64,000 nucleotides of DNA, from assembly GCA_013399015.1 (NCBI GenBank), contig VWZX01010273.1, forward strand, positions 7,267,385 through 7,331,384, in the 5' to 3' direction. The notes beneath the pieces are model-generated. The model did no database searches and was not told the DNA's origin. It was given only the letters and a program-made list of their open reading frames with translations. The stretch's first letter is position 1. Each line of letters starts with the position of its first letter. The translations under genes and the position numbers were made by a program. Below, piece by piece: positions 51,501 to 61,860 of this stretch. The DNA comes from Galbula dea. Taxonomy: Eukaryota > Chordata > Aves > Piciformes > Galbulidae.

Positions 51501-54500
51501 TATTTTGGGAAGGTGTCAGTGTCAGCACACTGACCACACAGCCTGTATCACCCCCAGGGAAGATCTAGCTGCTGTTTATGATTGGAAAATGAACAACAAG
51601 GCATCCCACTGAGAGAGAATTCCTCTGTATCTCATATTTCCTCTTGCAATGTTAGCAGTAAGCTCATTGTAATACCCAACCTTTCTGTTAGATAGATGGA
51701 ATTCAATTGATGGAATGAGTTTCTGTGTTCTGAGACATCACTTTCTCTATGATAACTAACATGAGCTTTGTTTATTCCAGCAGTACAACAACCTGTATTT
51801 AAGCTAGTCCAACATTAAAAAAAGATACAACTGTCTGGAAACTCAAACCACTCTGCTGTAAAAGCAGAGGCAGTCAATCATTTCTGTCACAACATGAGTG
51901 TATTTATTGGCTGTTGGCAAATAGGTCACCTTGTCATAAACAAAGTGCTTATCAGATGCTCTGGTTCCTTCTATCCCAGTTGGCACATGAAACAATGATG
52001 TTACAGATGCTGAAAGAGATGCTCCTGCATTTCCAAATGTGTCCATCTGTTGAACTTCTTCAAATGACTTTAAAGAGCTGGATACAACAAACACAGCTGC
52101 TACATCAGCATATTAAAAGAGATCATCTGGAAAATAACTGGTAAGTTATAAACCTTTTCAGACAGCAACCCACACTGAAGTTTCAATCCATGTGTAACAT
52201 CTGTTCCACCTTCAGCTGTACCTCGAGGCTTTGCACATCTAGCTTCCTGAAGAACTGAGGCAAGTCCTGGCCATACTCCCAACCAGCTCTCTATCTCCTT
52301 ATCTCTCTGCTGGAGCTCATTTAGGAATCCATCCCTGTGCATCCATCTATTCTCAGTAATTTCCTTCAGATATCCTGATTTCACCTGCAGAGTGCAGGTA
52401 GAGAGCTGGCATAAGATAAGTCAGAAAACACAGAAACATCTTCCACTGATCTGTGGCCACCAGGAAGGCTGGTAGGAACACAGCAAGAGGCTAGAGATGG
52501 CACCCAAGGAGCCTGCTGCATCCACTTGAGAGGGGAGGAGAAGATATGAGGACACACGAGAGAGGCAGCCACTGGGGAATATGTTAACAAGAGGTGTTCT
52601 GGCTAAATGCACATGAAGTTTAGGCTGAGACAGGCTTTTGGTAACAGAAATCAGGACATGATAGACAACAGTAAAGCAAACCCTTTGAAGTGCATCACTC
52701 TGCAGCAGCACTAACACTGTTCTGTAAGGCTATAAATGAGAAACACAATTTTCTTTGCTGTAAATAACTTGTGCAATTAATAGTAGTTAGCTGTTCCTGT
52801 CTTTTTCCAATTACAGACTCAGGATATTAAGTTATTTCATGTAATTCTGGACCACCTGATGGTAGAAGAGCAATTTGAGGAGAAGCTGCTACTGCTAATT
52901 ATCAGAATGAAAACCTGAAATAGCAATGTTCACTTCTAAGAGCCAGATGATTTCCTAGAGCATGCACAACTTTCTACTGCTCTCCCCTGCCAAGTTATCA
53001 CTTTTGTCTGAGGATTCCTGGACTGAAACTTTGAACAAAGAAATGTCATCACACAGAAAAGCTTTCAAAATATTTTGGGTCACCATGTTGAGTCTTTCAA
53101 AATAAACTCATTTATTCTTGGCTAATTGCTCTCTAGTTCCTCTGCACAGATGCTAACTATTTGTGTTTCTCTTTTGCCTTCTCCTTTTCATTTTCAGACA
53201 GCTGCATCCATTCCCAAAGCCATCACCATGTTTCCACCATGATGGTAGGAAAAATGCCTCCTGGATAGTTATACTGCTAGTACAACAATAAAAAACTACA
53301 ACTGTGTGTGAACATCCATGTGCACACACGTATTGTGAGCTGAATTAAAATGTGGTGAGGTCTAATTTGGCCTGAGAAAACCAGAACAGCACTTCTGCAT
53401 AAACAGGAAAAGGTTCAAGCACTATTTGCAACACAGCACCATGAAGCCAGTCCTGATCTCTCTTACACTGTGCTGAGCAAGCATTTCCAATTCAAAAGAG
53501 TCATTAGCATACCATATAAAAATTAGAGCTCTAGCAAATACCAAAGCTTTAACCTTGCATTAGCAAAGATCAATGAGAATTCATCACTGTAAGCCCACCA
53601 TGAGCACTTGCAGCTCCAACAGGCTGGGAGTGCTGGGATAAGGCAGCACTGTGCCTCTGCCACTTGTGTTGCTCATAGGAAGCTTCAAACTCCATTAGGG
53701 AATAATTAAACATCAGGGCTAAGTTTTATAAACATCATCACCATCATTTTATTAAAGCTGACTGAGATTTCCCATTCTACCAGCTCCTTCTCAGCTCCTG
53801 ATCATTCTGTCAAACTCCAATGCCCTGCTATGAAGTGTACAGTGCCTGAACACACCTCAGGCTGAAAGGTTAGGTATGTTTTAGCCAAAATGCCAGAATC
53901 AAGGTAGAACAATACATCCTTACTCAACCACATACAAAAACACTAGAGATCTCTGCTTTAAGAAGCTCTAGCACTCCAGAACTTTTAACAAGGAGCTCAC
54001 AATTAGGCAAGATAGTGATGATTGTGCCAGATATAAGCTTAACGTGGTTCCTCTGAAAACACACACAACACAGACAACCTTCATTTTACATGTGCTCCAG
54101 AAGAACATTTCAACTCAGCAGCTAAGATGTGGCCAGCTCATCCTCCTGAACTCCCACAAGAGAGGGTGCTGCTCAGGTACCAGACCCACAGCTGAACTGA
54201 GCCCTCCCCAAGCCCAGAGGGACCAGATGAAACACCCTTCAGTGTAGTGAAGTGACAGCAGTGCCAGTGACATTCCTGTTAGTTCACCACTGCTATGAAC
54301 AACAACCTTACCTGTGTTTAACTCAAAAACTGACTTGGACCACAGCAGAATGTGCAAAATGTTACCTGGGAAGCCAGCAGAACTGCACATAGCCTGCAGG
54401 TCCCACCCCTGTGCCCCACACAAACACCCTGTAGCCTGCCCAAACTCCTTCAGCATGGGTGGGATGCACACCCCCTCTCTGATAATCATCCACCATAGGC

Positions 54501-54512
54501 ACAGCAGCAACC
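45521..54512. other. Non-coding DNA upstream of the 43.8 kb promoter
   Basis: The A/C tract at 46960-47020 is the only clear structure. Frames at 48602-48871 and 49668-49976 are the longest on the + strand but resemble no family. If NAV2 has a more distal start, as in mammals, this is intron; otherwise it is intergenic. Confidence 0.6.
46960..47020. repeat. (AACCAAAC)n-like low-complexity tract
   Basis: About 60 bases consist of A and C only, with CAAAC/CCAAA units and two isolated other bases. The complement is the (GGTTT)-like tract type also seen at 5579-5615 and 33519-33553. Confidence 0.75.
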
Positions 54513-54553
54513 CTAAAGTCATCATCTCACAGAGATGCCAGGATAGGTCCCAC
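54513..54553 (+). repeat. Left copy of direct repeat flanking the CR1
   Basis: The segment CTAAAGTCATCATCTCACAG followed by AGATGCCAGGATAGGTCCCA abuts the CR1 tail. It pairs with a diverged copy at the other end of the element. It may be an unusually long target-site duplication or an older local duplication that received the insertion. Confidence 0.6.
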
Positions 54554-54556
54554 ACA

Positions 54557-54979
54557 CAGAATCATAGAATCATTAAGGTTGGAAGAGACCTCTAAGGTCA
54601 TTAAGTCCAACTATCAACCTATCACCACCATGCCACTAAACCATGGCCCTAAGCACCACATCTAGATGGTTTTTAAACACTCCCCAGGGATGGTGACTCC
54701 ACCACTGCCCTGGGCACCCTGGGCCAATGCCTAAAGTCTTTCTGGGAGAAAAAACATTTCCTGATATCCAATCTAAACCTCCCCTGGTGCAACTTGAGGC
54801 CATTTCCTCTTGTCCTCCCACTGGTAACCCCGGAGAAGAGGCCAATCCCTGTCTCGCTCCAACCGCCTTTCAGGTAGCTGGAGAGCGAGATCAAGGTCTC
54901 CCCTTAGCCTCCTCTTCCTCAGACTAAACAACCTCAGTTCCCTCAGCTGCTCCTCAGAAGACTTATTCTCCAGACTCTC
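54557..54979 (-). mobile_element. CR1 LINE, 5'-truncated 3' end
   Basis: Read on the + strand it starts AGAATCATAGAATCATTAAG, the reverse complement of the ATTCTATGATTCT tail typical of avian CR1. It continues with GGTTGGAAGAGACCTCTAAG, AAGTCCAACTATCAACC, CCCCAGGGATGGTGACTCC and CCTCAGCTGCTCCTCAGAAG, in CR1 3' UTR order. About 420 bp remain. There is no reverse transcriptase region, so it is a dead 5'-truncated copy. It is the best-preserved mobile element in the window. Confidence 0.93.
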
Positions 54980-54984
54980 TTTCT

Positions 54985-55028
54985 CTAAGGTTGTCATCTT
55001 ACAGAGATGCTGGGCTAACTCCCACATG
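54985..55028 (+). repeat. Right copy of direct repeat flanking the CR1
   Basis: The segment CTAAGGTTGTCATCTTACAG followed by AGATGCTGGGCTAACTCCCA resembles the left copy at about three of four positions over some 40 bases, with one small indel. It starts just after CR1 similarity ends. Confidence 0.6.
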
Positions 55029-55424
55029 CCTCTCTTTCTCCAGGGAAGGAGCAGGCACAAGACCAACTCTCACAGCCCTACAACTGAAGAGAGCGAGAAC
55101 ACATTATCAGCTCAGCTAGGATCAGCACCTAGCTGTGCAAAGACACCAGCTGGAACAGGTGCCCTCCAGCCACCATCACACCCTGTGCCACGACTTCCCT
55201 CCATCAGCTGACAGCCAAACCTTTTCCACACCTCCGTCCAACGTCACCTGCAAGTGGGTCACCAAACCTCTGCCCCAGTCTCAGCAGCAGCCAAGCCCGC
55301 TCCACATGACAGCCTTGGCGTCTCGTCAGCCAGGCTTGGCAGTCATGTCTGGCACTGGCTTTCTGAGCAGGGAGCAGAGGCAGGGGGAACAAACAGCAGA
55401 TGGCTTTCCCTATCTCCACAGCAA

Positions 55425-55525
55425 TTTAATCGCGGTGGTCCTGACGCCGTTGACGTGCTCCTTGCCAGCCGCGCTGCGAGGGGAGCGAGCTGCTCTCCTC
55501 CGGGGGCAGCCCTTGCCCACCGGCC
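55425..55525. other. Small CpG-rich cluster
   Basis: ATCGCGGTGG, GACGCCGTTGACGTG, CCGCGCTGCGAGGGGAGCGA and CTCCGGGGGC place about a dozen CpGs in 100 bases, in a CpG-poor region 12.5 kb upstream of the NAV2 exon. It could be a weak promoter, an enhancer CpG patch or part of an unrecognised exon. Frames on both strands are open for 70-150 codons here, but none resembles a family I know. Confidence 0.45.
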
Positions 55526-56543
55526 AGGCTGCAGGGCTCTCCAAGTGTTTTTTGAGGGTCTGCAGCCAGGATACAAGCTACACTTAACGCAGCTTGAACT
55601 TCAAAATGAGAACTGAACGAGACAGATCCAACCAGTCCAGGAAAAAGCACTTTCTACTGCAGGAGAGCTGTAACACTGGAAGTCAAGAGCTTGGGATGGG
55701 TGCCCGGCGCTGCCACTGAGCTCTCCTGCAAGCGTAGGCAAGCTGGCCTGAGAGCTTGGCAAACCTCCTCAAATTGGGCTTCCCAAAATAGAAACAAGTA
55801 AAATTAGTTGCTGCTTTGGAAATGTATTTCTTCATTTTCTTTTGATGAACTGTAGAAGCAGATAAAAATACCTTCACACTGTCCAGGGAAATGTGACAGC
55901 TACAGTAACAGGAGGCCCTCAGCTACTGAGATGTTACCAGGTGCAGGTAACACTACAACATGGAAGTAATCTCCACTGTGCAGTCAATGCTGATCTACAT
56001 TTGTGTAACACACCCACAGCCAGGCTCCTCTGCACTGAAGGGGATGTGGAGGTGCCTTTACTGCCATGTGGGCAAACCCAAAAAGGAAGGCAAAGGCAGC
56101 AACCATTCTCCTAGTAAAGAACAGAGACTACTCATTGTGTCATCTTTTACCAGCCTCAACTGGAATTAAGAGACCACATAAATCACTTGAAATTGGTCAT
56201 GTTTTGGGCTCTTCAGCAAGACAAAAGTGAAAAACCCGGAGCACCAGAGTTGATTTAATAATTCCTGAAAGGTACAGCTAGCATCTGTTCTCTAGTCCAC
56301 AAACAAGGGTTCTTTGACATATCTAGGGACTTACACACCTGGATGCAGCAGCAGTTAAACAAAACAGTCATATTTATTTCCAAACCTCTATAAATCACAA
56401 GAGGGGAGCAGGTGGAAGAGGAGATAGGGTGTTCAGGTTTGACAAATGGAAAAGGCAAAACCACTGGGGAAAAACCCCTGGTATGTGTAAGCAAGCTAAT
56501 TAAGAGCAGAAATAAAGTCTAATAAAGATATTATATAAACAAA

Positions 56544-56558
56544 TATGTATATATATAT
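56544..56558. repeat. (AT)n microsatellite
   Basis: A short ATATGTATATATATA run in A/T-rich sequence. Confidence 0.75.
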
Positions 56559-56901
56559 GAAGTAATCTAAAATAACAGCTTTCTCTTTTGATGGATCTGT
56601 TTTGCTTTCATGTTTACAGCACCACCAAGTCCCAAACAAGTGAGAAGTGGAGATGGTTATGCAGATAATGTTGTTGAGAGAAGGAAGAAATACAGGAAGG
56701 TACTGTTTATCTTTCCTTTGGCTCTCACTATTTGGATTCCCTGCCCCATAAACAGAAGGGTGAGGGAACCCAAATGCTATTTGTAAGTTTGGAAACTCAT
56801 TTCTGTCCCCTTGATCCAAAAACCCACATGTTCATCCTCCTTTCCATATTATGCTTTACCACCTGAAGCCAGAGCACGGAGGGCAGCAGTTGCCAAACCA
56901 C

Positions 56902-56932
56902 GTGTGTGTACACAGGCACACACACACACACA
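56902..56932. repeat. (GT)n/(CA)n compound microsatellite
   Basis: GTGTGTGTACACAGG is followed by about seven CA units. The GT and CA halves are inverted and could pair as a short hairpin. Confidence 0.85.
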
Positions 56933-58777
56933 TGAACCTTTGTGCAGCAGAGCAGTGCTAGGAGCAGATAATTACAGCAAATAAAAGGCATCTCTGAATA
57001 TAACAGTGTGGAAGCAAATTCAATTGCTAAGGACATTGGCTGAAAAGAGTCCCCAGAAACAAAGCAGCAGCCACATTAGAGCAATCTTTCATTCTTGTAT
57101 AAAGTATAATTGAGTCATGGACAGGGCAAAGCCTGGGAGCACAAAGAAAGATCACAAGTTGAAGCTGGAAACTGTCCCAATGGTCCCTTATTTCAGCTCC
57201 CTCTTTTCTTGCTATTCTTCCTACTCAGGGTTTAAGCATGGCACCAAAACTTGTTAGGAGTCTGTAATCAAGACCATTAGAACTCTTGAATGCAACCTGA
57301 AGATGCACTCAGCAAAACCTGTCAAGGCAGCAATAATGATCCCCTTGGAGCAATCAGAGTATTGCTTCATAAGATGCTGATAGAAAATAGTTCCTTTGTG
57401 CCAAGGGGCCTGCAAGAGGGTTCACTTGAGAGAAAATGTTATCTTACACACTATAAATACATGAAAATAAGATTAGAGGCAACTGTTGTGACAGCAATTA
57501 GCTTACCCTGTCAATACACCCCCTCACTCTCTGCCCAGATTTTTAGCTCACTAGTGACTCAGAAGCAAGAAGGACATTGCCAAACCTCCTACTTCTGTAC
57601 ATTTCCCATCCACTTCTGTTAGCCAAGGACTGCCCTCATCCTCACCTGACTTCACTTTGGCCATCAGATACCCAATCAAGAATCCCTCCAGTATTTGTGA
57701 ACCCAGGCAGAACAGGAGAGCTTGTTTACTGTCCTCATTGAACTCAATGACATCACAGCACATGTTAATCAGTAACATCATTAACACAAAGCTAGATCTT
57801 TGAACTATTTCCACTGAAAATTAAATGCAGTCACTTGTCAATGTTAACTCCTGCCCTAATACATATTATTAATAACCCTAAGCATTCTCTAAGACAATTG
57901 TCTGTATTCATTCCTTCCAGTAAGTAGGAAGGCACTGAGTGGGACAGAAACAACCATTTTTAGTTTTACATTACTCTGGGTTTGGATATTGGATACAATT
58001 ATTTCCCAGATAATCCAGTAGTTATTTTTATTCACACCATGTGTAGTTGCCTTAGCCATGAATGAAGATCCCAGACTGATGCCAACTATAAAGTAGCTGC
58101 TGCAATATGCAGGAGATGCATAGGGACACACTGCAAAATGTGACTGCTAGCCATAAAGGTATGGATGGGCAAAGTGTGGTCTACTTAGCTCTTCAAGAAC
58201 AGCAGAGAATGTCAGCATGGGAGCTTACCTCACAGTCAAAATTAGGCTGGGCACTCTCAAGAGCTAGGGGTAAGGTATTTCCCTTGGGATACAGATACAG
58301 TATTTTAGGTAACAGAAGGCAAAATCCTTGGGCAGTAACTCCCAGATTTGAATGAGGATGTACAGAAAACCTAAACCAAGACCTCTGTGTTCCCACTAGC
58401 TCTTTGAATTCAGTTTCTAGAAGCACTTCACAATGATAACTCAGCACCTGCAAAGTCATTGCTCTTCTCAGAGATGTCCTTCATGAGATACAGCAAGTTC
58501 TGAGTGAGAGGGTGACAGAAGTCTTTGTACTTGTTATGAAAGGCTTGACCTCTGCTGAGATACCTCAGTGACCATGACAAGAGAGGTCTAGCTGCTGCCA
58601 CCCTTGAGCAGCACCCAGTAGCCCAAGATCACAGTGAAAGGGAAGGAGAGGGCAACACCATGACCAGATTGCATGTCCCTGGCCCAGCCACCTGTGCAGA
58701 GCAGGGGTGGAAGGCTGCACCCTTCCAGGGGACAGCCCTGGCACCTTGCACAACACTCCTACACACACTCCCACTCC

Positions 58778-58817
58778 CAGATGGCCTCCAAATGTCCCTT
58801 CCAACATCAATGATTTT
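58778..58817 (+). mobile_element. CR1 LINE 3'-tail remnant
   Basis: CAGATGGCCTCCAAATGTCC followed by CTTCCAACATCAATGATTTTA resembles the + strand CR1 ending (GACCTC..GGTCCCTTCCAACC...ATGATTCTA). The preceding 200 bases are G/C-rich but not clearly CR1. Confidence 0.5.
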
Positions 58818-61780
58818 AGGCCATTCACAAGTAAGCCACAGAGCTCAAATCTGTGCATTCCTGTCGGAGGCACAACTCTGTTTTCTTGTAAAAGGCAGAG
58901 AAATAAAAGACAAGTGTCCCTCCCAAACCAAAAATAGTCATCATAAAATATTCCTGCTCTTACAGCAAGTCACCTAAGCATACCAAATACCACCCAGGAG
59001 CTTGTTCTGTTGACAGCTCTGTGTTTACACCTGCTGCTTTTCCTCGCCCTGAGTTTGGCAGGCAAGGAAAGCAGGAATGGAAATCATCTGTGAGCAGACA
59101 AGGGCTGGAATTAGCAGGAAAAAGAGGAGCAGAGAGCAATGAGAGGCAGAGGCAAACTAAGAGCTAACATTTCCAGCTCACTGAACAAGTTGGGATTTGT
59201 GCTTGGATGTTTGCTTATGATTTGGAAGATGGCACTGGGACTCCAGTGAATTAAAGGAGGGGAGAAGGCAGCTACTGAGCTTCAGCCCAGTTTAGTGACA
59301 AGTTCATTAAATGTTAGAACCTATCATTCATGACATTTTCTTTCCAAAATATTCATCTTAGAGTAATATACCATACTACACCACATCTACCCTGCAAATC
59401 CATCCACCCAGGGGCTCTTTTCCCTTCAAACCCACTGAAATGAGGGAAGAAACAGAGTGACTTGCAGCAAAGAACCCTCTCCATTTCTGTCCTTCCTGGA
59501 AAGGGAAGGTTGGGCAAAAGATGAACCAGACAAATTGAACTGTGCTAGAGACAGGGACCAGAGCTTAGTAAGCCCTCAGGTAACCACTTGCATTTTCATG
59601 TCTAGCAGCTCAGTAAGCTCCCAGCACCATAAATAATAAACAGGCATTCCTGAAGCCTAGCAGAGAAAGACAAAGGCTTTTTTTGCTTGCCTGCTTGCTT
59701 TTAATACAATCCTTAGATTCTGTACTTTACCATTTTCTTATCAAGATCTTTGACAAGAAAATTTAAGAGCAATCTGCATGTCCACCCCATCTCATGCTGC
59801 TGACTCACAGGCACCAGTGACACACTGGAAAGACTGACAAAGTCCCTAGGACCTGCTGTGTGCCCCATCCCTAACACGTGTTGGCCTCCAGCTTTCCATA
59901 AACCAGGCCTTGATTTATTGCAGTTCACAGCAAGACACATACAAGCAAAGCAAAAAACCAGTGCTGCTCTGAACTGCAGTGCTCCAGCCTCTGCCTATCC
60001 ACCAAAAATCAGCCCTGCAGGCATGACCCTCTGCTGCTCCCAGCATAAGTCACCTCATGAGTCACAGCTCTCTGTTAACTGGTACATCCTCAAAGCCACC
60101 AAAACGTGAGCTGATGTTTTATCAGGCTGTCAGGTCACCATGAGGAGTTACTGGAAGAGCTGAATCACCAATTTTCCAGCACACTTGCTGCTGTCATTGT
60201 CCCAGGTCTGAAACTGTCCTTGCCTCTGTGTCACACCACATCAGCCTGTGCAGAGCTGGCACTGAAGCTTCTGGCACCTGTTAAGGTGACATGACTGAGG
60301 GAGAGCACTTGGAAAAAGGTTTGGAGCAGAGTTTTAGGGGCAAGGAGCATCACCTGCAAAAGAAGAAGTCCACCAGACTCTGAAGAAAAGTCAGCAGAAA
60401 GCCACACATTAACTATGAGCACAGACACTCCTCTGAGACTGTCAAAAGCAAATCCTCACTAATGGCTCTGTTAAATTTAACAATTAAAGCCTCAGGCCAG
60501 GCTTTTGGGAAGGAGGCAAGTCCTAGTTATTATGCTATGTCAGCAGTCTATGGTACTGAGAGACAAGGAGCAAAAATAAATCAGATTCTGACTGACAAGC
60601 CTCTGATTCACATCTGAGGCTGACATCTAGCTATAGCATCAGGTAAGTGCAGGATCCACACAAGTATCAAAGCAGAAGAGATTGTACAGAACTACTGATT
60701 CTTCTCTCCCTCAAAGGTAAAAGAGGTTAAAGAAAAAAACAGATCAAGAATCAAAGGATGAAAAAACCCCAAAGTACAATCCTTTTTTTTTTTTGTTCTC
60801 TCTAGACTTTGCTTTTAAACCAAATGTTAATGGCACAACTGATAAATATATGCAGACTTCCCTTTCATACTTTCAGCTCAACCCCACAGTTCTGTACCAG
60901 ACCACACAGGTTTGTCTTCTACCTCCAGTCTCTTTGCTCTTACTCCCTAATCCTCAGACAAATCTCTGATCCTTGTGCCATGCTGTCATTAATGAGTGGC
61001 ATGAGGCTGGGCTAACATTTCTTTTCTTTCCTGGCCTGCAATAATACAAGTTACACCTTTACAGACTCTATCTCCATTTGTCTTTTTATTTCTCCATGCA
61101 TTTTACCCAGGGTCACCCAAAAGAAAGAGGCTTCCCAGTCCCACTTCCCAGCAGACATGATTAGTAAAGTGACTCAAACATCAGGCTGCAAATACTGCAA
61201 GGAAATGGTTCAATACCTCTAATTTTTGCACCCAAGTGAAAGAAACATCATCAAAACCACTTATTGCTGGAGTTCTGCAAACAGTGTGTCTTCTCTCCAC
61301 CACCCTCACTGCAAACCATCTTCTACACCATCTCCCAACCTCTGCTGAGGAGCTGCTTCATCTTATGTCCTGCCCTACAGCAGTCACTATGTCAGTGGAT
61401 TCCTCTCATCCACGCAGCATGACAGAATCACCACCATGACTTTTTGCAAGACTTCTCCTTCCTTCCCAACCCTTACATGAGCAAAGCTTCCCCCATCACA
61501 CTCTCCAGAACCAGCCCTGAAGAGAACTTCTTCCAGGGGAAGAGCAGTGCCCTGGTTTCTGCAACTTAGCAAAGGATGCTTTAGAAAGAGTAAAAAATAA
61601 AATAATGGCCATGCCATTCTAAATAGCCATTTTGGGGCATAAGCTGGAGCTGGGTACATCTTATCTTTAGACAAGCAACATCCACAGTCTAGAGAAAATC
61701 CCTCAGAGAGATACAAGTCTGGCCAAAAGCAGGGAGGGCCTTTGCTAAGATGACAGGATGAGGGGCTTAAGCGTATGTGT
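58818..61780. other. Non-coding DNA
   Basis: No exon, RNA gene or recognisable repeat was seen beyond a T-run at 60783-60794. Confidence 0.6.
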
Positions 61781-61860
61781 TTGAAGATGAGAAGGCTACA
61801 GGGGGGATCTTCTTCTGCTCTCTAAGTACCTTAAGGGGGATCACAGGGATCTGAGGGATG
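61781..61860 (+). mobile_element. Old CR1-like fragment
   Basis: GAAGATGAGAAGGCTACAGG, a TCT-rich gap and CTAAGTACCTTAAGGGGG follow the CR1 order (GAAGAGAAGGCTCCGGGGAG...CAGTACCTGAAGGGG) on the + strand. The match is eroded. GACAGGATGAGGGG at 61751-61764 is also CR1-like but is out of the expected order. Confidence 0.5.

Larger units (their letters stand above)
55029..58777. other. Non-coding DNA with a CpG patch
   Basis: This segment includes the 55.4 kb CpG cluster and two microsatellites, listed separately. A 150-codon + strand frame (55135-55587) crosses the CpG patch, but its product resembles nothing known to me and overlaps several equally long antisense frames. Confidence 0.55.

Noticed and set aside
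54115..54555. 146-codon minus-strand frame whose start (MWDLSWHLCEMMTL) resembles a later frame (MWELAQHLCKMTTL)
   Set aside because: The resemblance is the translated direct repeat flanking the CR1, not a duplicated gene.
55135..55587. 150-codon + strand frame, the longest in the window
   Set aside because: It spans a CpG-rich patch where several overlapping antisense frames are also long. No domain, splice logic or conserved motif is visible.
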